Source of the DNA: Arsukibacterium indicum
GTDB taxonomy: Bacteria > Pseudomonadota > Gammaproteobacteria > Enterobacterales > Alteromonadaceae
Assembly: GCF_019100565.1 (NCBI RefSeq)
Contig: NZ_JAHRID010000005.1
Location: 248,001-312,000 of the forward strand
DNA length: 64,000 nucleotides
Direction of reading: 5' to 3'
The position numbers and the translations under genes were made by a program. Positions within the stretch are counted from its first letter, which is position 1; every line of letters begins with the position of its first letter. This document shows positions 7,338 through 16,353 of the stretch, piece after piece. Below the pieces are notes generated by a model. That model ran no database searches, was not told where the DNA came from, and worked only from the letters and a program-made list of their open reading frames with translations.

Positions 7338-9968
7338 ATGAAACACAACAATAAATACCATCCGGTTGCGCATGCAGTTAAGTATGCCATAGCAACCACG
7401 TTTGCGTTAGGTATAGCAAGCGGAGCAGCCGTTGCTCAGGAAGAAAACCAAACAGCCGCTAAAGAACAAGCCATTGAAAAAATTGCGGTGGTGGGTAGTC
7501 GTTCTGCACCGCGTTCAATTGGTGACTCGCCAGTGCCTGTCGATATTATAGGTGGTGATGAGCTGGTTAAAAGCGGTAGTTCAGATATGCTGAACATGAT
7601 AACCACCACTGTCCCCTCTTTAAATGTTCATTCAAACCCGATTAGTGACGCTGCTACTCTGATCCGACCGGCAAATCTTCGTGGCTTATCAGCCGATAGC
7701 ACCTTGATTCTGACTAATGGTAAACGACGCCATAAAGCCTCTGTTATTGCCTTTCTGGGAGGCGGTATCAACGATGGTGCGCAGGGGGCTGATATTTCGG
7801 TTATTCCAGGTATAGCCTTAAAACAAGTAGAAATATTACGTGACGGTGCAGCTGCTCAGTACGGTTCTGATGCAATCGCAGGGGTTATAAACTTTGTATT
7901 AAAAGATGCGGCTGACGGCGGTAGCTTTGAAGTAAAACATGGTGAATATTATGAGGGCGATGGCACATCTACCGAATATGCAGCCAATATTGGTATGCCA
8001 CTGACAGATAATGGTTTTGTTAATGTCAGCGCCCAATATAAAAACTCTGATGCTACCAGTCGCAGCGTACAACGTCCTGATGCACTCGGCTTTATTGCTG
8101 CTGGCAATGAATTTATTGCGCCACTTACCCAGGTATGGGGTTCACCGGAAATTAAAGATGATATTACCATATTTGTTAATTCAGGGCTTGACCTGGGTAA
8201 CGGCGGTGAGGCCTACATGTTTGGTAACTATTCTGAACGTGATGTAACAGGTGGTTTTTATTACCGTAATCCACACAACCGGCCAGGTGTTTTCTCAAAT
8301 GACGGTGGCCAAACCTTGTTGGTTGCTCAGCTCGACCCGAATATTGCCTGCCCGACGGTTAATATTACCAGTGGCAATGTGTTAGATCAGGCAGACTATG
8401 CACTGATAGCCGATCCAAATACTGCAGTGGGCCAAAACTGTTTTGCATTCAATGAGATGTTCCCCGGTGGCTTTACCCCGACCTTCGGCGGTAACGTAAC
8501 TGATACTGCGCTTGCTATTGGTACTAAGGGTGAGTTTAAGAGTGGCTGGTTTGAAGATATTATGTATGACTTCAGTGGTACAGTAGGCCGCAATGAGTCG
8601 ACCTATATAATGACCAATACTGTAAACGCTTCGCTGGGCCCGGAATCTCCCACAGAGTTTAACCCAGGCAAATATATTCAACTGGAAAAAACTTTTAGCG
8701 CTGATTTCGTTAAGTTTGTACCGGCAGGTCTGTATGAAGATTTAACTGTCGCTTTCGGTGCCCAATGGACTGAAGAAAGCTTCGAAGTAGTCGCAGGCGA
8801 TGTCGCCTCTTTTGCTGTTGGTCCTTATGTTGACCAGGGCTTTAGTATCGGTTCAAACGGTTTCCCCGGCTTTAAACCGGAAGATGCAGGTGTTTATACC
8901 CGTCGTAACTATGCCGCTTATGTCGATATGGAAGCTGAAGTATCTGAAGCGTTGTTATTAGGCCTTGCGCTGCGTTATGAGGATTACGATACTTTTGGCG
9001 ATACAACTAACTATAAATTAACCGGTCAATACCGGTTAAATGATGATTGGGCATTCCGTGCATCTACCAGTACCGGCTTCAGAGCACCAACAGTAGGTCA
9101 GTCTAATGTCAGTAATGTGCAGACAAACCTGGAGTCAGGTGTACTGGTAGACTCGGCGTTACTGCCACCAACAAATCCTATTTCACTGCAACTGGGTGGC
9201 CAGGAGTTGACACCAGAAGAATCTACCAGTTATGCGTTTGGTGTGGTATACGGCGGAAGTAACTTCTTTGCTACCCTCGATTATTACAATATCGAAGTGA
9301 CAGATCGGATTAGTCAGTCAAGTAAAATAAATCTTACTGATGCCGACCGTGACGCACTGCGTGCAGCAGGTGTTAGAAATGTTGATTCAATTCAGCAGGT
9401 AAGTTTCTTTACCAATGACTTTGACACTACAACTCAGGGTATCGACTTAGTCGCCAACTATGCGATGGATATTCTTAATGGACGCGGCACGTTCAGCCTG
9501 GCATATAACTGGAACGAAACAAAAGTTGACCGAATCAGTACTCCACCGGAAGGCCGGCCAGCTATTACTGGTCCGGACAAAGTTTCGCGGCTTGAAAACG
9601 ATTTACCAAATCACCGGGCAACGCTTAGCTGGAATCAGGCGTGGGACGATTGGAGCTTTTTCGCCCGAGCCAATTATTATGGGGAATATCAGGGTGTTCA
9701 TGTCGACTGGGTTGGCACACCGGAAGAACCGGGTACTGAGGTAAATGCGTCCGCTAAAATTACTTTCGATGCAGAGGTCAGTTACTATGTCACAGACAGC
9801 TTTGTGTTGTCTGCCGGCGCACAAAATCTGTTCGATACCGAGCCTGAAAAATTACAATTGACTCAGGCCGGTGTTGCGAACAATGAATTTGGTGGTAAGT
9901 ATTATGAAACCTCGCCCATGGGCATTAATGGAGGTTACTACTATGTTCGGCTTAGCTATAAATTCTGA
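7338..9968 (+). CDS. TonB-dependent outer-membrane receptor
   Basis: An 876-residue outer-membrane receptor that would import a nutrient or metal complex with energy from TonB-ExbBD. A long signal peptide ends near GAAVAQEE. The TonB box region and plug domain follow (residues about 48-190), with EKIAVVGSRSAPRS, the plug core VPVDIIGGDELVKSG, and VEILRDGAAAQYGSDAIAGVINFVLK. The rest is a 22-strand barrel ending in the aromatic-terminated YYYVRLSYKF required for BAM insertion. AGGA sits 7 bases before the ATG. A strong terminator follows at 9996, so it is monocistronic. Nothing in the sequence reveals the ligand. The size and plug resemble the large receptors common in Alteromonadales. Confidence 0.93.
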   Translation: MKHNNKYHPVAHAVKYAIATTFALGIASGAAVAQEENQTAAKEQAIEKIAVVGSRSAPRSIGDSPVPVDIIGGDELVKSGSSDMLNMITTTVPSLNVHSNPISDAATLIRPANLRGLSADSTLILTNGKRRHKASVIAFLGGGINDGAQGADISVIPGIALKQVEILRDGAAAQYGSDAIAGVINFVLKDAADGGSFEVKHGEYYEGDGTSTEYAANIGMPLTDNGFVNVSAQYKNSDATSRSVQRPDALGFIAAGNEFIAPLTQVWGSPEIKDDITIFVNSGLDLGNGGEAYMFGNYSERDVTGGFYYRNPHNRPGVFSNDGGQTLLVAQLDPNIACPTVNITSGNVLDQADYALIADPNTAVGQNCFAFNEMFPGGFTPTFGGNVTDTALAIGTKGEFKSGWFEDIMYDFSGTVGRNESTYIMTNTVNASLGPESPTEFNPGKYIQLEKTFSADFVKFVPAGLYEDLTVAFGAQWTEESFEVVAGDVASFAVGPYVDQGFSIGSNGFPGFKPEDAGVYTRRNYAAYVDMEAEVSEALLLGLALRYEDYDTFGDTTNYKLTGQYRLNDDWAFRASTSTGFRAPTVGQSNVSNVQTNLESGVLVDSALLPPTNPISLQLGGQELTPEESTSYAFGVVYGGSNFFATLDYYNIEVTDRISQSSKINLTDADRDALRAAGVRNVDSIQQVSFFTNDFDTTTQGIDLVANYAMDILNGRGTFSLAYNWNETKVDRISTPPEGRPAITGPDKVSRLENDLPNHRATLSWNQAWDDWSFFARANYYGEYQGVHVDWVGTPEEPGTEVNASAKITFDAEVSYYVTDSFVLSAGAQNLFDTEPEKLQLTQAGVANNEFGGKYYETSPMGINGGYYYVRLSYKF

Positions 9969-9995
9969 TAGCGCATAGCCATTTACTATAAAAAT

Positions 9996-10017
9996 GCCCT
10001 CTTCAGAGGGCTTTTTT
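9996..10017 (+). terminator. Rho-independent terminator after the TonB receptor
   Basis: The stem GCCCTC-(TTCA)-GAGGGC is followed by six Ts. It lies 28 bases after the receptor stop codon. Confidence 0.93.
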
Positions 10018-10054
10018 ATATCTGCTAATTGGCAAACTTTAACTTGAACTTACC

Positions 10055-13000
10055 CTACTGCTGCACCGATAAACTTTGCAATAGCGCCTGTAGCGGATGC
10101 TTTGGTTTTTTGCCGGCTAAGCGTTTCACCTGGCTACGACAGGAAAAACCAGTAGCTAAGATAGCTGACACACCAAACTGATCAACCGGTGCGCGCCAAC
10201 TCATCTCAAATAACGCTTTACTGTTTTCCAGGTTTTGCGACTCATGGCCATACGTGCCTGCCATACCACAACAGCCAACTGATACCGTTTTTAAGTTCAA
10301 GCCTGCCTGATTAAATATATGCTGCCACGCACTCTCAGTAGCGGGTAACGCGGTTTTTTCTGTACAATGTGACAGTAACGCAAACTCACCTTTACTCTGT
10401 GCCTTTGGTAACGGTTGTTTTACCAACCATTCGTGCAACAGTTGCACATTAAAAGCCCCCCGTCGATCGCCCAGAGCTTTATTGTATTCATCCCGGTATA
10501 CCAATACTAATGACGCATCGAGTCCGAGCATGGGCAACTCAAGTTGCTGTAACTGATTAAAAAACTGGGCAGCCGTCGCAGCAGTTTTGGCAAACTGACG
10601 TAAAAAACCTTTAACATGTTGTGGTTTACCATTTGGTAGAAACGGCAATAGTACTGGTGTAAAACCCAGTTTCTCCAACAACCGTAACGCATCCGCAACT
10701 AATTCAGCCTCATAAAAACTGGTAAACGGATCCTGCACCAGCAACACGGTTTTCGTTTTCTCTGCCGGAGTCAATTGTTGCAACCGGCTCAAATCAAACT
10801 GATAGTTATTGTCAGTTAGTTGTGCCAATGTTGGCACTGAAAGTAAGGGTGTATCGACGTAGCCGACTGTTTTATCAAGCAAGGCAGCGACCAGTTTACG
10901 TTTAACAATAAAATTTACTACCCGGGGAGCTTTAGCCAGTAAAGGCGCTGTTCGCTCTATATTGCCGACGATATAGTCCTTGGCTGGTCGCAAATAACGG
11001 CTATAGTAAAGTTGTAAAAACCGCGAACGAAAAGACGGTACATCCACTTTAACCGGGCACTGGCTGGCACAGGCTTTACAAGCCAGACAACCTTCCATTG
11101 CTTCCATTACTTCGTGGGAAAAATCCGGCTCTCCCTGTTGCTTCGCCAGGCTATTTTTGATTTTTTGCCAGAACTTGCCAGCAGGTTGTTTACTAGCTGT
11201 CAGTTGCTGCTCTGCTTTTAGCACGTCAAATCCCTGCTGCTCTGACAGGCGCAACCACTCCCGCATTAAACCCGCCCGACCTTTCGGACTATGACGCCTG
11301 TCTTTGGTAACTTTGCTGGACGGGCACATCGGCGAGCTTTGTTCATAGTTAAAACACTGGCCATTGCCATTACAGTTTAAACTGCTGTCAAAGCTGGTTT
11401 TTACCGCTAAAGGTATCTGGCGGTCAAACCAGGCGCGTTTCTGGCCATCAACTGAGACTAACTGTTCATTGCTATAGTATGGTGTGCATATTTTGCCAGG
11501 GTTAACTCTGTTTCTCGGGTCAAATGCGGCTTTAATTTTTCGCAATTCGTTAAACAGTTCATCACCGAAAAAAGCCGGACCGTACTCACTACGATAGCCT
11601 TTACCATGCTCACCCCACATCAAACCGCCATATTTAGCGGTTAGCGTTACCACTTTATCAGAAATAGTCCGCAGCAATTTTTCCTGCTCCGGGTCACATA
11701 AATCCAAAGCTGGACGCACATGTAACACACCGGCATCAACATGGCCGAACATGCCATAATGCAAACCATGGCTGTCCAGCAACGCGCGAAACTCCATAAT
11801 AAAATCAGCCAGATTTTCTGGCGGTACTGCGGTGTCCTCAGCAAAGGCAATAGGCTTCTGGGCACCCTTTGTATTACCCAGCAAGCCAACGGCTTTTTTG
11901 CGCATTGCATAAATATTGCTGATGGCAGCACTGTCATATGTTAACTGGTAACCGATAATGCCATCTGTTTTGTCTGCGATTGCACTGTCTAGCCTCGCGG
12001 TCAGCGCTGCTATTTTCTGCTCAATGTCGGCCTGGTTTTCGCTGTTGTACTCGACCATGTTCAGGCCCTGCATCTCAACACCAGGTACATCAGTTATTAA
12101 CTCTTTAACCTGATGCCAGATAATATCATTGCGCGCCAGATCCAGCACTTTACTGTCAACAGTTTCTACGGAAGTGGCCTGGGCTGCAACCAGAAAAGGC
12201 GCGTTTCTGAGGGCACTTTCAAAACTGTCGTATTTTACATTTAGCAGGCACTTAAACCGGGCAATCGGGGTGATATTAAGTTTTGCTTCTGTAACAAAGC
12301 CAAGCGATCCTTCAGAGCCGGTGATTATCCGGGACAAATCAAACTCGGATAAATCATCATTAAATACATGCTCTAAATCGTAGCCGGTTAAAAAACGATT
12401 TAAGCGTGGAAACTTCTCCAGGATCTGAGGCCGGAACTGCCTGCAACTATCTAAAACCTGTCGATAAATACGGCCAATACTGTTCGGCATTTCTGCCCGG
12501 TGTTCTGCTTCAAAGGTGGCCATTTTATGGGTTTTTAAAATGTTGCCATCAATAAGCACGGTTTTTAACGCCAATACATGGTCGCTGGTTTTACCATACA
12601 CCAGCGAGCCCTGGCCAGAGGCATCAGTATTAATCATGCCACCAATGGTGGCACGATTAGAGGTAGATAAATCCGGCGCGAAAAAAAAGCCATAGGGCTT
12701 TAAAAAGGCGTTAAGCTGGTCTTTAATCACGCCAGCCTGCACTCTTACCCAACGCTGTTCAACATTAATTTCAAGAATTCCCCGCATATGGCGGGACAAA
12801 TCCACCACCACGTGCTCAGTAAGCGCCTGACCATTAGTGCCGGTACCGCCACCACGCGGACTGAATTTTATATGCGAGAAGCTCGAGGTTTGTGCCAGTG
12901 AAGTCAGAATAACCACGTCATCAGTACTTTTGGGTAGCAATACGGCTTGTGGCAACGCCTGATAAACGCTGTTATCGGTGGCTACCGCCAGACGGCTGCT

Positions 13001-13105
13001 GTAGCTTGTCTCAATATCGCCGTTAAAACCAGCGGCAAGCAGCGCTTTGTTAAACGCAATGATACTGGCATCAAGTGCTAACTCAGGCGTAAGTTTGGGT
13101 ATCAT
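10055..13105 (-). CDS. ydiJ: FAD/Fe-S D-2-hydroxyglutarate dehydrogenase, YdiJ type
   Basis: A 1016-residue two-part oxidoreductase matching E. coli YdiJ (1018 residues), which oxidises D-2-hydroxyglutarate and related hydroxy acids. The N-terminal half is a PCMH-type FAD-binding domain (PRGGGTGTNGQALTEHVVVD near residue 85) followed by the FAD-oxidase C-terminal domain. The second half has an iron-sulfur motif CLACKACASQCP and a Cys-rich C-terminal domain (GCCGMAGTYGHE). The open frame continues to 13198 inside ribA. I placed the start at ATG 13105 because it gives the family length and lies 10 bases after the ribA stop. Its Shine-Dalgarno spacing is poor (GGAG 13 bases away), so a TTG nine bases upstream is an alternative. 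It forms an operon with ribA. Confidence 0.9.
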   Translation of the reverse strand: MIPKLTPELALDASIIAFNKALLAAGFNGDIETSYSSRLAVATDNSVYQALPQAVLLPKSTDDVVILTSLAQTSSFSHIKFSPRGGGTGTNGQALTEHVVVDLSRHMRGILEINVEQRWVRVQAGVIKDQLNAFLKPYGFFFAPDLSTSNRATIGGMINTDASGQGSLVYGKTSDHVLALKTVLIDGNILKTHKMATFEAEHRAEMPNSIGRIYRQVLDSCRQFRPQILEKFPRLNRFLTGYDLEHVFNDDLSEFDLSRIITGSEGSLGFVTEAKLNITPIARFKCLLNVKYDSFESALRNAPFLVAAQATSVETVDSKVLDLARNDIIWHQVKELITDVPGVEMQGLNMVEYNSENQADIEQKIAALTARLDSAIADKTDGIIGYQLTYDSAAISNIYAMRKKAVGLLGNTKGAQKPIAFAEDTAVPPENLADFIMEFRALLDSHGLHYGMFGHVDAGVLHVRPALDLCDPEQEKLLRTISDKVVTLTAKYGGLMWGEHGKGYRSEYGPAFFGDELFNELRKIKAAFDPRNRVNPGKICTPYYSNEQLVSVDGQKRAWFDRQIPLAVKTSFDSSLNCNGNGQCFNYEQSSPMCPSSKVTKDRRHSPKGRAGLMREWLRLSEQQGFDVLKAEQQLTASKQPAGKFWQKIKNSLAKQQGEPDFSHEVMEAMEGCLACKACASQCPVKVDVPSFRSRFLQLYYSRYLRPAKDYIVGNIERTAPLLAKAPRVVNFIVKRKLVAALLDKTVGYVDTPLLSVPTLAQLTDNNYQFDLSRLQQLTPAEKTKTVLLVQDPFTSFYEAELVADALRLLEKLGFTPVLLPFLPNGKPQHVKGFLRQFAKTAATAAQFFNQLQQLELPMLGLDASLVLVYRDEYNKALGDRRGAFNVQLLHEWLVKQPLPKAQSKGEFALLSHCTEKTALPATESAWQHIFNQAGLNLKTVSVGCCGMAGTYGHESQNLENSKALFEMSWRAPVDQFGVSAILATGFSCRSQVKRLAGKKPKHPLQALLQSLSVQQ

Positions 13106-13115
13106 AAGCAGCAAT

Positions 13116-13697
13116 TCACTCCATATGGCCAAGTTTAGCGGCTTTTGTCGCCAAATAGCGATGACTGTGCGCCGTGGTTTTAACCCGGTGCTGAACACGC
13201 TCCAGAATATTTACCCCTACATCTGACAGCGCTTTTAATTTTCTTGGGTTATTGGTCAGCAAGCGAATTTGCTTAACTCCCAGTTGCTCAAACATTTTTG
13301 CTGCAACATCATATTCCCGCATATCAGGTAAAAAACCGAGAATTTCATTCGCCTCTACGGTATCCAGCCCTTTGTCCTGCTCTGCATAAGCTCGAATTTT
13401 GTTTATAAGGCCAATTCCCCGTCCCTCCTGACGAAGATATAAAATGCAGCCGCGCCCAAGATCAGCAATTTTACGCATTGCGGCCTCTAATTGTGGCCCG
13501 CAATCACAGCGCAGACTAAACAACGCATCACCGGTTAAACACTCGGAATGAACCCTTGCTAGAACCGGTTCGTTGGTCGTGACATCTCCCAGAGTAAGCG
13601 CGACATGTTCCTTACCATTATCAGCGAGAAAGCCATGCAATCTGAATTCAGCAAAAGGAGTGGGTAACACGGTAGAGGTGACAAGTTTTATGGTCAT
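13116..13697 (-). CDS. ribA: GTP cyclohydrolase II
   Basis: Catalyses the first step of riboflavin synthesis, opening GTP to 2,5-diamino-6-ribosylamino-pyrimidinone phosphate with loss of formate and pyrophosphate. The 193-residue protein matches E. coli RibA (196). The zinc ligands are Cys53, Cys64 and Cys66 ([17 protein letters not shown]), the catalytic loop is [10 protein letters not shown], and the conserved LLTNNPRKL follows. It is followed after 10 bases by ydiJ, a flavin enzyme, on the same strand. There is no FMN riboswitch in the leader. A set of GTTATA/TATAAC inverted repeats upstream (13769-13847) may regulate it. Confidence 0.96.
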   Translation of the reverse strand: MTIKLVTSTVLPTPFAEFRLHGFLADNGKEHVALTLGDVTTNEPVLARVHSECLTGDALFSLRCDCGPQLEAAMRKIADLGRGCILYLRQEGRGIGLINKIRAYAEQDKGLDTVEANEILGFLPDMREYDVAAKMFEQLGVKQIRLLTNNPRKLKALSDVGVNILERVQHRVKTTAHSHRYLATKAAKLGHME

Positions 13698-13768
13698 TTT
13701 ACATCTCAGCTTTATAGGCGCACTACTGCAATAATAAGTTGGGCCAGAGCTTTTTTAAAACAAGTTAA

Positions 13769-13787
13769 GTTATACGCTGATTATAAC
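13769..13787. promoter_or_regulatory. Inverted repeat GTTATA-N7-TATAAC between ribA and the ABC exporter
   Basis: Two 6-base half-sites, GTTATA and TATAAC, are separated by 7 bases. The same half-sites recur with a one-base spacer inside the larger palindrome at 13806-13847. Sharing of half-sites suggests a protein-binding family of sites. Confidence 0.4.
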
Positions 13788-13805
13788 AGGCTGGTTTGAC
13801 GTGGC

Positions 13806-13847
13806 TATAGCAATATTTTGTTATAGTATAACATTTTTATTGCTATA
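13806..13847. promoter_or_regulatory. Nested palindrome in the ribA / ABC exporter intergenic region
   Basis: A perfect 10-bp outer inverted repeat (TATAGCAATA at 13806-13815, TATTGCTATA at 13838-13847) encloses a perfect 13-base inner palindrome (GTTATA-G-TATAAC at 13820-13832). It lies about 110 bases upstream of ribA and about 125 upstream of the exporter, whose genes diverge. There is no T-tract following the stem, so it is not a terminator. A TTGACG at 13796 with a weak -10-like TGTTAT at 13819 overlaps it. This fits an operator over a divergent promoter. Confidence 0.5.
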
Positions 13848-13970
13848 CAATTGCGCCGGCAATTCTGCTTTACCGCGCTGGTAAGCGTCTCGATGATTAG
13901 ACTGATCCAACACTGTAAAATCGGGTACACTAGCAGGCGTTTAACTTGGTTTTTCTATTCAGGATCCTAT

Positions 13971-15818
13971 ATGTTGCGTTTTTTTGAACGACTCACTACA
14001 CCTTTTCCCGCAGCAGCACCCGACCAGCCACCTCGTGGTTTACTGGCCTTTTGCCGTCACTACACGAAAGGCATGGAACGCTCGTTGCTGTTTATGTCTT
14101 TATCATCAGCGATCCTGGCCGTTCTTGAAGTTTCATTGTTCAGTTTTATGGGACAGTTAGTAGACTGGCTGGTCGCCAATGATCCTGAAAATTTCTTTAA
14201 TGACGAACGCACTACCCTGATTGGCATGGCGGTAGTTACCCTTGTCTTATTGCCGCTGATGACCTTTATTCACTCAGCAATCGTTCATCAGACATTGTTA
14301 GGTAATTATCCAATGTCGATCCGCTGGCTGGCACACCGCTATTTACTGCGCCAGAGTGTCAGCTTTTATCAGAACGACTTCGCCGGTCGGATTGCCACCA
14401 AAGTGATGCAAACATCACTGTCGGTCCGGGAAACAGTAATGAAGTTACTTGATGTGATGGTTTATGTACTGGTGTATTTCAGCGCAATGCTATTTTTCGT
14501 GGCGGACGCTGATCTGCGATTAATAGTACCAATGTTAATCTGGCTTATGATCTATATCGCACTGCAGTTCTACTTTGTGCCCAGATTGAAAAGAGTATCA
14601 ACGGCTCAGGCAGATGCCCGCTCTGAGATGACGGGCCGGATAGTAGACAGTTATACCAACATCACCACTATTAAACTTTTCTCTCATACCAATCGCGAAG
14701 AAAGTTACGCCAAAGACAGCATGAATGTTTTCCTGAAACCGGTTTACCAGCAAATGCGCCTGGCTACCGGCCTGAGTGTCTCCGTACAAAGCCTGAACTA
14801 CCTGCTGGTGTTCAGTGTTGCCGCGCTGTCGCTGTATCTCTGGGCCGGCAGCGCCATTACCGTCGGCGCCATTGCTATTGCTATAAGTCTGGCTTTGCGG
14901 TTAAACGGCATGGCTCAGTGGATTATGTGGGAAGTCAGCGCTTTGTTCGAGAATATTGGTACTGTCGCAGATGGTATCGCGACACTGTCACGGCCAATTG
15001 ATGTAAAAGATAAGAGTCATGCCAGTAAGCTGACCGTGCCGGCAGGTAATATTGAATTTCAACAGGTTACGTTTAACTATGGCAAGACTGACGTTGCAGG
15101 CGGCAAAGCCCCAGTGTTGCAACAACTGAATCTTAGCATTAAACCCGGTGAAAAAGTGGGCCTGGTCGGTCGCTCTGGTGCCGGCAAATCCACGCTGGTT
15201 AACCTACTACTGCGTTTTTATGATATCGAAAGCGGTAAAATATTAATTGATGGCCAGGATATCAGCTCGGTAAGCCAGGAAAGCCTGCGCCAGCATATTG
15301 CCATGGTTACTCAGGATACATCCCTGCTACACCGCTCAGTGCGCGAAAATATAGCTTACGGTAAACCTGATGCAACCGAAGCTGAATTGCTGCAAGCGGC
15401 CGAGCAAGCAGAAGCGCTGGATTTTATTGAAGATTTATCCGATCCGAAAGGTAATAGAGGCCTCGATGCACAAGTTGGTGAACGTGGGGTAAAACTTTCA
15501 GGCGGCCAGCGCCAGCGGATAGCAATAGCCCGAGTATTGTTAAAAAACGCCCCGATATTGATCCTCGATGAAGCGACATCAGCATTAGACTCTGAGGTAG
15601 AGGCTGCTATTCAGGCAAGTCTGAACAAACTGATGGATGGTAAAACAGTTATCGCCATTGCCCATCGCTTATCAACCATTGCCCAGATGGACCGGCTTAT
15701 CGTGCTAGACAATGGCACTATTGTTGAACAGGGTACCCATACTGAACTGATTACCGCCGGCGGCATTTATGCACAGCTTTGGGCCCATCAGACCGGCGGA
15801 TTTATCGGAGTAGAATAG
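13971..15818 (+). CDS. ABC exporter, fused permease and ATPase (ABCB type)
   Basis: A 615-residue half-transporter with an N-terminal six-helix membrane domain (residues about 35-330) and a C-terminal nucleotide-binding domain. Walker A is GRSGAGKST, the Q-loop follows in VTQDTSLLHRSVRENI, the signature is LSGGQRQRIAIAR, Walker B with D-loop is ILILDEATSALD, and the H-loop is IAHRLSTI. It should homodimerise to export a lipid, peptide or drug. The open frame runs back to 13851. I start at ATG 13971 (MLRFFERL), which has AGGA 6 bases before the ATG, and I regard 13851-13970 as promoter and leader. It stands alone; the substrate is unknown. Confidence 0.9.
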   Translation: MLRFFERLTTPFPAAAPDQPPRGLLAFCRHYTKGMERSLLFMSLSSAILAVLEVSLFSFMGQLVDWLVANDPENFFNDERTTLIGMAVVTLVLLPLMTFIHSAIVHQTLLGNYPMSIRWLAHRYLLRQSVSFYQNDFAGRIATKVMQTSLSVRETVMKLLDVMVYVLVYFSAMLFFVADADLRLIVPMLIWLMIYIALQFYFVPRLKRVSTAQADARSEMTGRIVDSYTNITTIKLFSHTNREESYAKDSMNVFLKPVYQQMRLATGLSVSVQSLNYLLVFSVAALSLYLWAGSAITVGAIAIAISLALRLNGMAQWIMWEVSALFENIGTVADGIATLSRPIDVKDKSHASKLTVPAGNIEFQQVTFNYGKTDVAGGKAPVLQQLNLSIKPGEKVGLVGRSGAGKSTLVNLLLRFYDIESGKILIDGQDISSVSQESLRQHIAMVTQDTSLLHRSVRENIAYGKPDATEAELLQAAEQAEALDFIEDLSDPKGNRGLDAQVGERGVKLSGGQRQRIAIARVLLKNAPILILDEATSALDSEVEAAIQASLNKLMDGKTVIAIAHRLSTIAQMDRLIVLDNGTIVEQGTHTELITAGGIYAQLWAHQTGGFIGVE

Positions 15819-15828
15819 AACAATGTCA

Positions 15829-15855
15829 ACGCCGCCGCTTTTACTGCGGTGGCGT
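15829..15855. other. Hairpin between convergent ABC exporter and BON lipoprotein genes
   Basis: ACGCCGCCGC and GCGGTGGCGT pair over 10 bp with one G-T, around a 7-base loop. It covers the 3' end of the lipoprotein gene. No T-run follows on either strand, so it is at best a weak or Rho-assisted terminator. Confidence 0.35.
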
Positions 15856-16212
15856 ACCGATAACTTTTAAATCGTTATTAACCGCATGCACCCCCGGAGT
15901 ACCAGCAGCTATATTTTCGGCCAGTTCGCGCTGCGCGTCAGTCGCCACCTCGCCGCTTAGCCTGACATCGCCCTTACTGGTTTCAACCAGAATATTCAGA
16001 TTAGCTAAACGTTGTTCGGCCTGAATAGCTGTATGCACGGCAGTGGTAATATTCAGATCATCACCGGTACCATCCTCACTTTTAATGGTCATGCCAGCTT
16101 CATCAGTCTGCGCCTCAAGACTTTGCCGCTCGCGCTCACAGCCAGTTAGCGTTAACACACTAATAAGCAGCATTGCCACTGTTGCACCAGGTAATAAAGA
16201 TGTTATCTGCAT
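15841..16212 (-). CDS. BON-domain lipoprotein
   Basis: A 123-residue lipoprotein with a signal peptide ending in the lipobox LTLTGC (Cys25 is the lipidated residue), so it is anchored in a cell-envelope membrane. Residues about 53-120 form a single BON domain: alternating helix and strands with LNILVETSKGDVRLSGEV followed by an AENIAAGTPGVHAVNNDLKV repeat half. BON domains bind phospholipid surfaces and occur in osmotically induced proteins such as OsmY and DolP. With one domain it resembles the shorter members. No operon partner is evident. Confidence 0.85.
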   Translation of the reverse strand: MQITSLLPGATVAMLLISVLTLTGCERERQSLEAQTDEAGMTIKSEDGTGDDLNITTAVHTAIQAEQRLANLNILVETSKGDVRLSGEVATDAQRELAENIAAGTPGVHAVNNDLKVIGTPPQ

Positions 16213-16300
16213 TTTAACTTCTCCCTGCTATAAAACATGTCAATTGATTGGCCTAAGTATGGTGCAACCTGCCTGATGACGCAAAAAACTTAGCCTGATC

Positions 16301-16328
16301 AAAAAAAAGCCCGGCTTAGTAGCCGGGC
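16301..16328 (-). terminator. Rho-independent terminator of the AGCS symporter gene
   Basis: On the minus strand GCCCGGCT-(ACTA)-AGCCGGGC is followed by eight Ts. It lies 26 bases after the symporter stop. Confidence 0.95.
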
Positions 16329-16353
16329 CCAGGGATCCCTTTGCTTTTTAACG

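Noticed and set aside
13106-13198. N-terminal extension of the YdiJ-like reading frame into ribA
   Set aside because: It would overlap ribA by 83 bases, is not like the family N-terminus, and ATG 13105 gives the E. coli YdiJ length.
13698-13850. FMN riboswitch upstream of ribA
   Set aside because: The conserved RFN sequence blocks are absent; only AT-rich palindromes are present.
13851-13970. 40 extra codons at the start of the ABC exporter
   Set aside because: They lack family similarity and sit in the leader; ATG 13971 has AGGA in place and the normal exporter N-terminus.
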